From the NCBI RefSeq assembly GCF_000213175.1, contig NW_009799099.1, positions 3,601,215 through 3,665,214 on the forward strand: a stretch of DNA of 64,000 nt, written 5' to 3'. The notes beneath the pieces were generated by a model. The model saw only the letters and a program-made list of their open reading frames with translations, did not search any database and had not been told where the DNA came from. Each line of letters opens with the position of its first letter. Position 1 is the first letter of the stretch. A program made the translations under genes and the position numbers. Positions 53,201 to 64,000 of this stretch are shown piece by piece. This stretch comes from Neurospora tetrasperma FGSC 2508 (Eukaryota > Ascomycota > Sordariomycetes > Sordariales > Sordariaceae).

Positions 53201-55152
53201 ACGCCGACCTATCGTCGCTCGCCAACTGCTTCTGCATGACATAGACCTCCGTCACTCTCGCATTCCGACTTTGCCTTCTGGAAGTCACTTGGCTCATCGA
53301 GAGCTGCCTTGCTTTTTCGAGCCAGCCGCCTTCAATCTCCGTGGAGGAGGAGACTAGTTTGACGGCCTTCCTTGCGTATCGGTCTTCGAGGTCTCACTTC
53401 TTTCCCCCCCCCCTGGATCCTGGATTCCCGTGGCTTGAAAGCTTTGATTGTGCCGCTAAACAGCGGGGGTCCCAGTAGTTAACTTGCATGCCGCAACGCG
53501 CTCGTTCATGCACAGAATCTTCGTCCAGTGTTGTTCATCAAAGTGTCGCTGCAGGCTGCAACATTGTTCGGTTGGCCTGGTTGGCTCACACCGGCATCGC
53601 AGTCGTAGCGGCATCGCAGCATCCCGTACGGTACCTCTCTGTACGCCGCAACAGGACAACAGCTCCGATCAAGCCTGAATCTCCATGTTGGTTACCGGCT
53701 CGCCCGTCTTGTTAGCTCAATTCGAGCTTCAAAAAAGTCGCCCTTGTCTCGAGCTTCGCAATTGTCCGTGTGTACATCGTCTGGCAAAGCGCTGTCCCCC
53801 CCCTCCAGGGCAGTGCGGCTATCTGCTTTTCATCTCATGTTATATCACAGTAGCATTGGGTACCGCGCCCGCGGCTGTTGCTTCATCCTAGGTCGACTGC
53901 TGTCCACTGACGTTAGCCTTACCGCCGCCCAACCGAACCCCCCAACCCAGGTCGGCTTTCTCTGCCTGTGGACGTCGACGGAGCCAAAACCCAAAATGGC
54001 ACAGGGCGTCTGACGTCGCAGGGTCTTGTGGGGGCCCACCTTCAAGGCTACCTACACTACAGGCTGGCCAGGACTGCCAGGAACAGCTGGAGAGGCATGT
54101 ACTGGGTACCTTGCAAAAGCACTGCATCAACCAGGACCTGCTTTACCTAGCTCGTGGTTAGCCTGTTTTCGGCGCTGCTTTGCTGCGTCTGCTGGGGCTT
54201 CAACCTGTTCGCTTCCTCTCTGCTGGAGACTTTGCAAGTTTTGCGCTGCGCATTATCAAAATCCAACAGGTGGTCCGTTCACACCGCCTTGTGCGTCTCT
54301 TAGAAGAAAGCAAAGGGGTCCCGGTCGACCTCTGGCTTCCCCTGCAGCAACCCGGGGCTAACAGGTACCAGTGACTACTGGCCCTCCGGCTTATTCGCGA
54401 CGGCGTTTGCGACCTGATTGCGACGACGACTGCGCGCGCCACATCAATTGGTAAACATCTCCTTGAAAAAGACCCAATACCGTCGCCATGCCCTGCCCCA
54501 GACTCGCAAAGCCCTCCTCCGTCTCCATTCTTGAGCCTCAACCTTTTTTTTTACCCTCACACCGACGCCTCACTCCTTTACTAACACCATTGCCGCCCTC
54601 AAGTTCCTGATTGGCCCGTTTTGGTGGGCAGATTGCTATCTTGGTGGCCTCCCTCCGACCTAGTACAATTTGCTCTTCTGTGTGATATTGGTGAGTTTTC
54701 GTCCAGTCAACTCGTGAAGCATGCCAAGGTTGGATGAGTTCTAAACAAAGCTACAGTGCCCAGTTTCAGCTTCACGAATACTATACATATCTGATTGACA
54801 GTCTTCCGCCGAAACTCTTGAGCCAAGTGCTTCCTTCACCTCAGCGCTCATCCACCAACTTTCCCCATGCAAGATTTTGTGCCGGGGCCAACAAAGGATT
54901 CACCACTGACGCAACACACGAATCGAATTTATCTCGGCAGTCTCTCGTTTAACTTATCATCTTCATTGGACCAATTTGCCTCCCCGAGGTAGCGAACGGA
55001 CAACTCGTCGACAAACAGCAGGAGTTCACCACCATTTTCATTTTTGGACACGATTCGACTCCTGTCAGTTTGACTGCTGGATTCATTACTTTTGGTGCCT
55101 AGATTCATTATAGGGAAAGGATCAGTTGAATCGATTGCGAACGCTTGACTTC
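50296..55152. other. Long gene-poor interval
   Basis: About 4.9 kb between the small Cys-rich gene and the 14-3-3-like gene, which diverge. The longest frame is 205 codons on the minus strand (52071-52688) and has no recognisable content. The interval must include both promoters. Short homopolymers (C near 53406, T near 54543) are present. I find no RNA gene or transposon. Confidence 0.5.
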
Positions 55153-56097
55153 ATGGCTTCCTCGGAGATCGACCAAAAGTTTCTTGGCAAGCTCGCCCGG
55201 CTAGTCGAGAGTGAAAACCCCCTGCTTTCCTCTGTCCTGTTCAAGATTCTAGGACTTTCGATAAACCTCTCGAGTCAGCTCATCACCGCACGAAAACAGC
55301 GCCGACAAGACGGAAGCTCAGGAAATCCTCCATTAGACCTTCATCTTCACATCGTCTGGTTGTCACGGGAGGGGTTACTACTGCTCGATCAATATGTACT
55401 GCCATCGGCAACGCTAAAGAAGAATGTCGAACTCAAAATCCTAGCATACAAGCTGCTAGCTTCATTCTATCACATTATCGTCTTGTTTCACAACACTCCA
55501 CCTGTTACGACGATAGGAACCAACACCCCGGAAGGCCAGTCAACAAGCAGTGTAGCGAATGCCAGCGACAAGGGGAAAAGGGTAGCAAAAGGCAATGACA
55601 CATACGATCACGGTGCTTCAAGGTCGATATCTGAGGGGGGGCCCGTTGGCCCACCCCCAGGTTTTGGTCCGCAATCACCAACAGCCTTCCTCATGAAGCC
55701 CGGGGACTACCTACCACTGGCCCAGCAATGCTTCAAGGAAGCTATCCAGCTCGCGGAACAGCACCTTTGGGGATCACATTCGCTACGGCTTTCGGTCAAG
55801 ACAGAATACGCAGCCTTCCTATACGAATGCGTTCACGATGCCGAGGCTAGCCGAAGACTCGCAAAGGAAACCATCTCGGAGGTGTATGAGGCGACGGAAG
55901 GCATCGACAACGACATGTTTAACGACGCGTGTGAGCTCGTCACAGTCCTCGGAAAAATGATGAAGCGCGGTTTGGGGTCGAATAATACTCTTCGAAGCAA
56001 GGGTCACGGAACATCGAATTCTGGCTCGCAGGGGACACCCAGGATCGAACAAATAGAAGCCCAGGCACCAGTCACAGCTCCGCCAGGGATGATATGA
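55153..56097 (+). CDS. Divergent 14-3-3-like protein
   Basis: Single exon, 314 residues, ATG at 55153 ('MASSEIDQKFLGKLARLVES'); the frame opens nine codons earlier without an ATG. The C-terminal half has the 14-3-3 pattern: 'HSLRLSVKTEYAAFLYECVH' and 'DAEASRRLAKETISEVYEAT' followed by 'DNDMFNDACELVTVLGKMMK' match helices 7-9 of 14-3-3 in order and spacing. The N-terminal half keeps the helical register ('LHIVWLSREGLLLLDQYVLP', 'LKILAYKLLASFYHIIVLFH'). A low-complexity insert (about 125-180, with 'GPPPGFGP') separates the halves. It lacks the usual 14-3-3 signature 'RNLLSVAYKNV', so phosphopeptide binding is uncertain. Similar proteins occur across filamentous fungi beside the canonical 14-3-3; their role is unknown. 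Confidence 0.8.
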   Translation: MASSEIDQKFLGKLARLVESENPLLSSVLFKILGLSINLSSQLITARKQRRQDGSSGNPPLDLHLHIVWLSREGLLLLDQYVLPSATLKKNVELKILAYKLLASFYHIIVLFHNTPPVTTIGTNTPEGQSTSSVANASDKGKRVAKGNDTYDHGASRSISEGGPVGPPPGFGPQSPTAFLMKPGDYLPLAQQCFKEAIQLAEQHLWGSHSLRLSVKTEYAAFLYECVHDAEASRRLAKETISEVYEATEGIDNDMFNDACELVTVLGKMMKRGLGSNNTLRSKGHGTSNSGSQGTPRIEQIEAQAPVTAPPGMI

Positions 56098-57647
56098 ACG
56101 AGAGAACTCGGCATTGGTTACTTTCCACCCTGTCGGCAGCGCTCTGGAAGGAGGACCCAAGTCCAGATGTCAGAGAGAAAGCCGTTGAGGATGCTCATCA
56201 CCACGGGAGCCAGGCGCGACCAAGCACCGTCCCATCGCAGGGATATGCCAACAGACTGAACCTTCCAGAAACCTGGCTCAATGCGTCAGTCACCGAGCAG
56301 CACGAACAACTTCGAATCCCAGATGCCGATCTTGCATTATGACATCATCGCCTATATACTACGTATATCAGCCTTTTGTTGTTATCCATACCGATTAATA
56401 CGCTTTATTGGACCCACGGCATTCTATATCACACGGGACATATAACTATCGTCCGAGAATCAGAAACCATGCCGTTTTCGACATGAGAGTTTGAGTGCAA
56501 CTTTTCTTCTATCTGGCGGTTTTTTGGAGTTACAGAGCGATCGCCTTTGGTCTTTATACAACGACATTAATATGTCATTTCACTCACAGTTCAATCATGT
56601 TCTGGTTTTTCTTGTATATACTCATTGCGTTCTTTTGTTTTTGACAATTTGATACCCAAACGCGTCCGTTTCGACCGATGGTGTCTTTTTTTTGTGGCTT
56701 TTTGCGTTTGATGTCTTATTGCTTTTGGGTGGATGCGGGAAATCTCGGTTTGATGGGTGGCTGTTTTTTGGATACTCATGTCAGCTGTAGTTCGCTGTCA
56801 ACACAACTGTAACTGTGTAAATACTGCTGAAAGATCGTCGACAGATGATGGATCCGTTACAAGAAATGAAGAAGCATGGTCGTAAGAAGGTGCGAATGTG
56901 CGAGGAAACTCAGTCATTGTAACCGTGAGAGTGAACGATTAGCATAATACCAATTGATAACCAGAAATACCTGTTGCATAAAGGTGAAAGTGGGGATTGC
57001 GATCCTGGTCAACCGGAGTGTCCGAGGGGAAAACCAAAAAAAAAAGGCGTTATCGAAGAGTACAGAGGAGCATGAACCTTGAGCAAGCCAGGCATGTACT
57101 CTTATCACAGCGCAGACCAAGTCCGTTGTATGGCAGACCTCTCCGTAAGCGGCCGAAACACAATTTCCGAGGCACAGTGTCATCCGTAGCATCAAAAATA
57201 CCCCGTTGGGAATCAGATTCCTTTGTGTAAACAAAGCGAAAAGGGGTGATCCTCGACCAAACGGGAAGCATGTCTGGGTTAGGGTTGTTGGCTGATCGCT
57301 CCAAATGCTTGGCATTCGGCATGTAACATTTGTGTGGCGGCTGGCAATCGGGGCCTGCACTCGAACCTTCACCCGTTCCAGAACATCAACTCTCCATCAA
57401 CAACAACAACAACAACGCAAGGTCGAAGAGCGAGACACAACGATTTCTGCTTCGAGTCGGCAACCAACACAACTCACCATCTCCGTCGCATAACCAACCT
57501 TGACCCAACTCAACTTCCAAACCGTCATTCGCCGCATCGTCCTGTACTGTACCGAGCGACACCCTCCGAAAACAAAACAAAACACATACACCAATCACCT
57601 CCCACCCGCCCGACTCGCGCGCAGCGAGTCCGTAATACCCATTCACG
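56098..57647. other. Intergenic region
   Basis: About 1.55 kb between two plus-strand genes. An 82-codon frame (56094-56342) overlaps the 14-3-3-like stop and is read as 3' UTR. A CAA repeat lies at about 57400-57416 in the presumed kin17 leader. No RNA gene is seen. Confidence 0.5.
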
Positions 57648-58823
57648 ATGCCCAAAGCAGAAGTCGGCTCCGCCAAATATCTGGCCAACAAGATGAAATC
57701 CCGCGGCCTCAACCGGCTCCGCTGGTACTGCCAACTGTGCGAGAAATCCTGCCGCGACGAGAACGGGTACAAGATGCACTGCCAGTCGCCCTCGCACACG
57801 GCCAAGGCGCTCGAGGCGGGCGCCAACTTCAAGGGCGTGCAAGACACCTTTTCCGAGCAGTTTCTCAAGGATTTCATCTCGCAGCTGAAAACCAGCCATG
57901 GCGAGAAGGAGATCCACATCAACAAGTTCTACCAGGAGGTCATTGCGCGCAAGAACCATGTGCATCTCAACGCGACGAAATGGCATTCCCTCACGGAGTT
58001 TGCAAAGTTTTTGGGCAGGGAAGGGGTGTGTAGGGTGGAGGAGAAGGAAGGGGAGGGGTTGTTTGTGGCGTGGATTGATGATTCTCCGGAGGCGATGGAG
58101 AGGAGGGAGAAGGTCAGGAGGAAGGAGATGATGGATAAGGGGGATGAGGAGAGGGAGCAGAGGGCTTTGAGGGAGCAAATCAAGAGGGCGCAAAAGGATG
58201 CCGAGGCAAGGGGGGTTAGCTTTGATGCGGAGGAGGAGGAGAGGAAGGAGTTGAAGAGGAGGGAGGGGGAGAAGATTAAATTGAGTTTTGGAAAATCGGC
58301 CACAACAAAGAAAGAGGAACCCGGGTCGGGGTCGGGTGAGGGTGAGAAGGGTTCGACATTGGCGACGGCGATGTCAACACCGGGTGCTGGAGACGGATCG
58401 ATTCCTGCTGCTGCGGAGGAGAAGAAGGATACCGTGACGCCACCTTCGACGACGACGACGACGACGGACGGTGTAAGCTCTGAGCAGGTCAAGGTGGAAG
58501 CAAGTTCAAAGGGCGAGGAGGCCGCCGCCAAGACGACGGCAGAAGAAAGCAAACCCGCGGTTGACTCGACTGCTGGTCCTGCTGGTCCTGCTGCTGCCGC
58601 TGCTCCCGCTACGAAGCCGGTATCAATGAAGTTCGGTATGAAGCCCCAACCGAAGAACGTCTTCAAGAATGCGTTTGCTGGGGCCCCCAAGAAGGTTATG
58701 GCTGCTCCGCCCAAGAAGATGAGCGAGGCCGAGAGGATAATGAAGGAGGAGTTGGAGCGCAAGAGGGCTCGCGAGGAGAAGGGTGGGAACTTTCCCAACA
58801 AGAAGCCACGCTTTCAGTTTTAA
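57648..58823 (+). CDS. kin17: KIN17 zinc-finger DNA/RNA-binding protein
   Basis: Nuclear protein of the KIN17/Rts2 family, linked to DNA replication/repair and pre-mRNA processing. Intron-free, 391 residues. The N-terminal block 'MPKAEVGSAKYLANKMKSRG' and 'LNRLRWYCQLCEKSCRDENG' is nearly invariant in the family; the C2H2 finger uses Cys28, Cys31, His44 and His50. The winged-helix KIN17 middle domain follows (about 52-160; 'FLKDFISQLKTSHGEKEIHI', 'NKFYQEVIARKNHVHLNATK', 'WHSLTEFAKFLGREG'). A charged coiled-coil region and a Thr/Ala/Glu-rich linker with an ACG repeat come next. The end 'RKRAREEKGGNFPNKKPRFQ' resembles a nuclear localisation signal. The KOW-containing C-terminal tail of animal KIN17 is absent, as in other fungi. 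Confidence 0.93.
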   Translation: MPKAEVGSAKYLANKMKSRGLNRLRWYCQLCEKSCRDENGYKMHCQSPSHTAKALEAGANFKGVQDTFSEQFLKDFISQLKTSHGEKEIHINKFYQEVIARKNHVHLNATKWHSLTEFAKFLGREGVCRVEEKEGEGLFVAWIDDSPEAMERREKVRRKEMMDKGDEEREQRALREQIKRAQKDAEARGVSFDAEEEERKELKRREGEKIKLSFGKSATTKKEEPGSGSGEGEKGSTLATAMSTPGAGDGSIPAAAEEKKDTVTPPSTTTTTTDGVSSEQVKVEASSKGEEAAAKTTAEESKPAVDSTAGPAGPAAAAAPATKPVSMKFGMKPQPKNVFKNAFAGAPKKVMAAPPKKMSEAERIMKEELERKRAREEKGGNFPNKKPRFQF

Positions 58824-59308
58824 CTTACTGTGGAGTCTCACGTGGGTAACTGGTCAAAGGTTATGCTATCTCCGGGTTTGGCAATATTTTGGCACATGTT
58901 ATAGGGGCGTTTTCGGTGTTAAGGGAAGTGTTTAAAAAAAGATACCATATTGCATTGGGGTTTTCGTAAAAGGGATCCGTAGCTGATGAATAACTCTTCC
59001 ATATAGGTTAGGTAGTGATAAACTCATTCGTATGCTTGTCGTAATTCGCTGCAGTGTGTAATTATAGCCCTGGGTTGATCATGCAAAACCCAAAATGGCC
59101 GCTCTCCTGCTGTCTAGACCACGCCCTTTAAACCAGCCTTAACGCCTTGAACTCCTGTTGCCTTCTCTTTAACAGGCATTCCACATTCCGCTCCTGGGTT
59201 GTCTGTGGACGATCAATTATCGATCCTTCTTCTTACTTGTCGATTCTCTTTCCTGCTTTTTTATCCGCCCTATTCCTTATCGGCTTCTTGCATCACAGCT
59301 TCGAGTTT
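58824..59308. other. Convergent intergenic region
   Basis: About 485 bases between the stop codons of kin17 and spt4; presumed 3' UTRs. Nothing else is recognised. Confidence 0.6.
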
Positions 59309-59838
59309 CTAGTCCGCTTCCGTCGCACTGCCATCGCGCCTGCTCAAAGTTAGTTGCTGGCTGTGCCCCGAAAACCCAACGATCATAGCCTGCTTCGCCA
59401 GACCACATAGGTGTAAGCAGGAAACTTACGGGATATACTGGATGCCGTCATCCTCCAACGTGGTGCGCACATCATCCGGCAACTGGCCCGACACCTTGGT
59501 CGCGTATACACCCTTCACATAACCGTCCAGCCTCTGCCACTTCGCCACCCACGACTTCTGCGGGTTGGCAATGGTGATGATTCCTTCAAAGACTTGCGAC
59601 GTGCAGCTGTCGATCTGATCCGGCGAGCCCTGGAGATGGAGGAAGTCTTCGCAGTTGGGGCATCCTTCGTCACGGAAGCGCTATGACAAAAACACAGAAG
59701 GTCAGAAACTTGTCGGCTATAGAGTGGCTAGAAACGAGGAAGGGCAGCTCGACTTACAGCATAGGTCATGACGATAGAGCAGACCATGCAGGCACGAAGG
59801 TAGCGCTGCTGGCCGGGGGCGACGTAGTTCTCCGACAT
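59309..59838 (-). CDS. spt4: Transcription elongation factor Spt4
   Basis: Small zinc protein that pairs with Spt5 (DSIF) on elongating RNA polymerase II. CDS is complement(59309..59339, 59430..59680, 59758..59838), 120 residues; none of the exons stands out as a long frame. Exon 1 gives '[20 protein letters not shown]', exon 2 '[20 protein letters not shown]' to 'LEDDGIQYI', and the 31-bp exon 3 completes '..[10 protein letters not shown]', the usual fungal ending. The zinc ribbon uses Cys17, Cys20, Cys34 and Cys37. The last intron has a GTAAGT donor and an ACTAAC branch site nine bases before CAG. If it is retained, translation stops one codon later ('YIP' stop). The gene is divergent from the AMPK beta gene. 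Confidence 0.92.
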
Positions 59839-60820
59839 TTTTGGTAGAGTTGTAGGGATGGCGATGTTACTGGTAACTTTGCAGGCGGAAACCGGTAACT
59901 CACTCGTTTATGAATAGCTGAGCGAGTGAATTATTACTGGAAAAGGACACTTGACGGAGGAGGGTAATGTTACTTGGAGGAATGCATGTGAACATCGATA
60001 AGCTGTTCTTTGGAAAGAAGATCGGCCGCCTCTCTTGCCTGCCGCGTCGCGCCAGCGCAAGCTCCAGGTCTTACAGCGGGCCAGGAGTTGACATGCAAGG
60101 GGGGCACGGTCCAGGAGCTAGAGAAGCAGGAGAGAATGTGGGAAAGGTGGGGGCCGAAGCTGGGGCCGATGCCTGGAGGTGGACAGTGGAGACACTGCCG
60201 TGCAGTTGGGCTGGGCGCCGTCTCACACTCATCCACAGTTCAACTCTGTTCGCCGAGTCCGGGGCGTTGCATCCGAGTTCCATTCAGTTGCCAGTGGTCG
60301 CCCGCTTCTTATCGAGCAACCAGGTGGATGGCAGCTGTCTTTTTGGCCCAAGGGAGGACAGTCAACTGCTGCAGTGATACTCTGATAACTGAACTGAGCT
60401 CTCTACCCGTCATTCTCTCGACTTCCACTTCTTCCACTTGTTTCGCGCATCCTCGATTCGACACGACTCGAATCATCACATCTTCCAGTTTGCTGCGATA
60501 TTGCCTGCTCCAAATCTATTACGACACGACACCTGACAAACGTCGTTCGAATTCCCGAAAACCACAACCACAGCCACGACCAGCGCTGGCGTAGCATGCA
60601 AAGCCCCTCGACTGTCAAACCACCTTCTATCCGAACTCGGCCAATTACCCCGGAGAGTGGAAGATGAATTGATTGCACCCGGTGGACGCATTGTTGAACA
60701 GGTGTAGCAGTAACAGCAGCAGACCGCGGTAGCAGCGAACCACCTGCGACCCCGTTCGACCGAACCGACCACCACGGCGACCCCATCCCGTCATCAGCGC
60801 CAGCGATCGAGCTAGGGAAA
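59839..60820. promoter_or_regulatory. Divergent promoter region between spt4 and AMPK-beta gene
   Basis: About 980 bases. Overlapping open frames of up to 194 codons on the plus strand (60010-60594) have no recognisable content and are taken as leader sequence of the AMPK-beta gene. Confidence 0.5.
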
Positions 60821-62412
60821 ATGGGGAACAACCCCTCCACCTCCAGAGACTCCAAGACCCCGAATCCGCAATCCTCCTCCTCCTCCTCTCAATCGCAGTC
60901 TCAGCACCAGTCGCTGGCTTCCATCCAAAATGACTCTGCCAGAGCAGTGAAGCGCGATACCAAGCACCCTATACCGGTCCCAAATCAGCGAGTCGCTGCC
61001 CCTCCTGAGCCCTCCTTGACCCAGGCCCAGGGCACCGCCGTCCAGCCGCCCTCAACCACCGCTCGTCCCAAGTCGCTGCACTCGCGAATGCCACCTTCTC
61101 AGAGCGGCTCGCCGGGCTCGTCGGTGCCTACCAGCTCTGCCACCCCTACCAAACCTGTCGAAGTAAGACAGCCGAGACCCGAAGACAGCCATGAGCCCGC
61201 GAAACCTGTAGCCGTGCCCGCACCCTGCCACGCCTCGTCGTGCTCACCTAGGTCGCCGGTGCGATCACCGCTATCAGAGAGATCGGATGCCTTTGAGACT
61301 GCGGCTATGCAGCTGAGCAGTCTGCAAGATGTCTCGTACCTGACCAGGCCGCCGCGACTACCTCTGCCGATCGAGGAAGAGGTCCACACACCCGGATCAC
61401 CTATCATTGCCCCGACCGACATTGGGGTCCCACTCGAGGATGCCGACACTTTCACCGCGCTCACCAGACGCTCTTCCAACTTGAGTAACAGCTCAACTCT
61501 GGACGAAGAAGACACGGAGGAGCTACGGGTGGACAAGACTAGACCGACTGTCCCCACCAGGCTCGAATGGCTCCGTGGCGGCGAGAAGGTTTACGTGACA
61601 GGCACTATTTTCCAGTGGAACAGGAAGACACGATTACACCCGGTGTAAGTACTTTCTACATCCCGGCCACTTTCGCTCCCATTATGGATGGGGCCTTGCT
61701 GACACCGCTACTCGCCAAACAGTGAGGGCCGACCGGGTGTATTCGCTGCTATCATCAATATCCTGCCGGGCACACATCACGTTCGCTTTCTGGTTGACGG
61801 GCAGATGCAGACCTCGCCAGACTTGCCGACCACGGTAGACTTTGGCAACAACCTGGTCAACTACATCGAGGTCAGCCCTGATGATGTGGGGCGCACCGCT
61901 GCCCAGGCAGCTGCTGCAAGCGCCGCCAAGGATTCCCAGCAACCTACGGAGCCCAAGACCTCCGCGTCCGAGACGGAGGAAAGCAAGGCACCTAGGGACC
62001 GACCTGTCCCTCCGGCGGAGCTGTTCGAGAACAAGATCCCGCAATATCTACTCGACTTCGATGCACCCGAGGAAAGTCCACCTTACCTGAGTGCTGTCAA
62101 CGCCATCGAGAAACTCCCAACGCCGCCTGCGCTTCCTGGCTTCCTCGGCAAGCCCATCCTCAACGCGGCCACCTTGATTAAAGATGACAACAGCGTTCTG
62201 AACATGCCCAACCATACCGTTCTTAACCATCTAGCTACTAGCAGTATTAAGAATAATATTCTGGCTGTGTCGGCCACGACGAGATATAAGAACAAGGTTC
62301 GTCTCCCCATATTTCGTAGCCGCATCTTTTTGCACATAGTCGTTAATGCTAACGGACTGTACAGTATGTGACGACAATCATGTACAAGCCAACAACGACA
62401 GAGGGCATCTGA
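60821..62412 (+). CDS. Snf1/AMPK kinase beta subunit (Gal83/Sip2 type)
   Basis: Scaffold and targeting subunit of the heterotrimeric Snf1/AMPK kinase that controls use of alternative carbon sources. CDS is join(60821..61644, 61723..62296, 62365..62412), 481 residues. It starts 'MGNNPSTS', a good N-myristoylation signal (Gly2). A disordered Ser/Pro-rich region follows to about residue 240. The carbohydrate-binding CBM48 domain (about 246-330) is split by intron 1: 'VYVTGTIFQWNRKTRLHPV' + 'EGRPGVFAAIINILPGTHHV'. The C-terminal ASC domain ('IPQYLLDFDAPEESPPYLSA', 'LPGFLGKPILNAATLIKDDN', 'PNHTVLNHLATSSIKNNILA') binds the alpha and gamma subunits; the 48-bp last exon supplies 'YVTTIMYKPTTTEGI', its final strand. 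Fungi usually have one such gene. Confidence 0.93.
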
Positions 62413-62767
62413 GTTTGGAATGCTAGTAGTCAGAGCTGGGTACCAGTTGGCTGGTGGCTACCACACTAGACGAACAGCGCAAGTCATGAGTAGAATAGCG
62501 GTGCATTATGAACCGCCCAGTGTGACCTATTCTAGATATGTCTACAAGTAATGTCTATAAGACGCTGTAGCGATGACGAGGACACTTTATGGAAGCGGGC
62601 GCAAACTGTTGTCAGCGAGCTGTCCACGGGCATCCTGCTCTATTAAAGGAGGCACTGAGGAACAACGAGAGGCGCATATAGAGTGGCTGCCGTGGATAGA
62701 GTAAAGGTTATGGGATTTGGGGGTATCGTCGTAATGGTCATCTTCATCTTCGTCTCTTTCCTTGTCA
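62413..62767. other. Convergent intergenic region
   Basis: About 355 bases between the stop codons of the AMPK-beta and kae1 genes; presumed 3' UTRs. Confidence 0.6.
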
Positions 62768-63832
62768 TTAGTCCCTCCACTTGACGAAGACTTCATCGGT
62801 TCTGAAGCGTTGTGTACATGTGCTTTCATCAAGCGGCGTCCGGAAGCCCGTCTCGTAGGCCAATAGACCAGCATGAGCAATCATGATGCCGTTGTCGATG
62901 CAGAACCGTTCGTCGGTGGCGTAGACACTTCCGCCTCGCTCCGCTGCCATCGCGCCCATCATCTCCTGTAGCCGCTCGTTGCAACCGACACCGCCAACAA
63001 TAAGAACCTGGTTGCTACCGACGTGCGCCATAGCCCGCTCGGTGATCTCGACAAGCATGGCAAATACCGTCTCCTGCAAGCTGAAGCACAGATCTGCGGG
63101 TGTAAACGGTTCGCCGTCGGGGCCCGGCTCGCCCGCCTTCATCTGCGCCGCCAAGTCATCTGCCCGCCCCAGGATTCCGCTGAACGAACAATCCATTCCC
63201 TTGACCGCATACGGCAAGTCCAACAAGACTCGCCCTCCTTGCTTGGCCAGCTGCTCAATATTGTACCCGGGCGCCGGGTCGTTGCTGATCTCCAGCGTGC
63301 GCGCGAACCGGTCCAGGCAGTTGCCCACTGCAATATCCAGCGTCTCGCCGAAGATACGGTACCGCTGCTCCGCGTACGCAATCACCTGCGTATTACCCCC
63401 GCTCACGTACAGCACCACCGGGTTCGACGCCCCCGTTATCGCCCGCCCCATCTCGATATGCCCGACACAGTGGTTCACGCCCACCAATTCTTTACCCCAC
63501 AGCAGCGCGAGGGTGCGGGCGCCCACGGCCACCGACGTTAGGGGCCCGCCCATCCCGGGTCCCTTGGTGTAGCAGATGCAGTCGATTTCGGAGATGGAGA
63601 CCCCCGATAAGGCGAGCGCCTTCTTGGCTACGCGCACAAAGTAGGCACGGTGGTGTCGGGCTGTGTCCTTGGGAAGGAAACCGGTGCCGGGAGGAGAGAC
63701 GAAGGTGTCGCGCACGTTGGACAGGACAAGCGCTTCACCGGTAATGGGGTCGTGCGCGATGATGCCGATGCCGAGCTTGTTGGCGGAGCCTTCGCATCCG
63801 AGAGCGATGCGGCGGCCTTTGGCGTCGGGCAT
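62768..63832 (-). CDS. kae1: tRNA N6-threonylcarbamoyladenosine transferase, KEOPS subunit Kae1
   Basis: Catalytic subunit of KEOPS/EKC, which transfers the threonylcarbamoyl group to A37 of ANN-decoding tRNAs. Intron-free, 354 residues, ATG at 63832. ASKHA-fold landmarks: '[17 protein letters not shown]' (phosphate loop), '[20 protein letters not shown]', the metal-binding 'HCVGHIEMG' (His121 and His125), '[13 protein letters not shown]' and '[15 protein letters not shown]' (Asp313 as third ligand). No N-terminal presequence is present, so this is the cytosolic/nuclear enzyme and not the mitochondrial Qri7 form. All key residues are present. Confidence 0.96.
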   Translation of the reverse strand: MPDAKGRRIALGCEGSANKLGIGIIAHDPITGEALVLSNVRDTFVSPPGTGFLPKDTARHHRAYFVRVAKKALALSGVSISEIDCICYTKGPGMGGPLTSVAVGARTLALLWGKELVGVNHCVGHIEMGRAITGASNPVVLYVSGGNTQVIAYAEQRYRIFGETLDIAVGNCLDRFARTLEISNDPAPGYNIEQLAKQGGRVLLDLPYAVKGMDCSFSGILGRADDLAAQMKAGEPGPDGEPFTPADLCFSLQETVFAMLVEITERAMAHVGSNQVLIVGGVGCNERLQEMMGAMAAERGGSVYATDERFCIDNGIMIAHAGLLAYETGFRTPLDESTCTQRFRTDEVFVKWRD

Positions 63833-64000
63833 TGTTGGCTGTTGGGGCTTTGTTGGATAGAGCGAGGGAGGGGGAGGGTTTCGGTTACTTGGTGAATCGG
63901 GAGCCGTTTGCTTCGTATCAGATAACTCGCATGGATATTTCGTTGGGGATGTTTATCGAGGACCTTGATATCCTTTGGTTGTTGATAGGCGTCGCGTCGC
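63833..64000. other. Upstream flank of kae1
   Basis: The last 168 bases are the start of the kae1 promoter; no feature can be assigned. Confidence 0.5.

Noticed and set aside
56094-56342. 82-codon frame starting inside the 14-3-3-like stop codon.
   Set aside because: No conserved content and no splice sites that would join it to the upstream exon; treated as 3' UTR.
60010-60594. 194-codon plus-strand frame upstream of the AMPK-beta gene.
   Set aside because: No domain, and it overlaps other frames in a divergent promoter region; likely chance.

Overview
The window looks like nuclear DNA of a filamentous ascomycete, most likely a Sordariales fungus close to Neurospora or Sordaria. The evidence: genes are compact, with introns of about 55-140 bp that have GTRNGT donors and CTAAC/CTGAC-type branch sites; there is a single dispersed 5S rRNA gene rather than a 5S in the rDNA; a complex I assembly factor (CIA84) first described in Neurospora is present; and an AT-rich inverted repeat differs between its arms almost only by transitions, as expected of RIP. 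The species is inferred, not proven. No operons are expected and none are seen. Exon boundaries were worked out by hand from splice sites, reading-frame continuity and recalled family conservation.

Layout. 0-16.9 kb is gene-rich housekeeping DNA: the 3' part of a mitochondrial ribosomal protein S18 gene, a CIA84-like PPR protein, the kinetochore subunit Fta4, a C2/EF-hand phosphatidylserine decarboxylase (PSD2 type), the coatomer epsilon subunit, a small basic DUF2462 protein and a CocE/NonD hydrolase. 16.9-27.5 kb has no gene I can support. 27.5-33.3 kb carries a conserved fungal protein of unknown function and Mediator subunit 5. 33.8-35.7 kb is a small RNA polymerase III neighbourhood: an intron-bearing tRNA-Val, a 5S rRNA gene broken by a 937-base assembly gap, and a pair of 56-bp tRNA-like repeats on either side of the gap. 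35.8-39.7 kb holds an FMN-dependent alpha-hydroxy-acid dehydrogenase, a roughly 1.1-kb AT-rich near-palindrome and a DUF4202 gene.

40.7-46.3 kb is one intron-free 1865-codon gene for a nuclear-looking protein with a SANT/Myb-like domain, a very long Asn/Gly/Ser-rich tract built on about 34 PPSN motifs, a short coiled coil and a second helical C-terminal domain. It is the most unusual gene here. 47.6-50.3 kb has a probable lineage-specific acidic protein and a small Cys-rich protein. 50.3-55.1 kb is largely empty. 55.1-63.8 kb is again housekeeping: a divergent 14-3-3-like protein, KIN17, Spt4, the beta subunit of the Snf1/AMPK kinase, and the KEOPS tRNA-modifying subunit Kae1.

The genes serve general processes (mitochondrial translation and complex I assembly, kinetochore, lipid synthesis, COPI traffic, transcription by Mediator and Spt4/5, energy sensing, t6A tRNA modification) and do not form one pathway. 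I see no secondary-metabolite cluster, no CRISPR array and no intact transposon.
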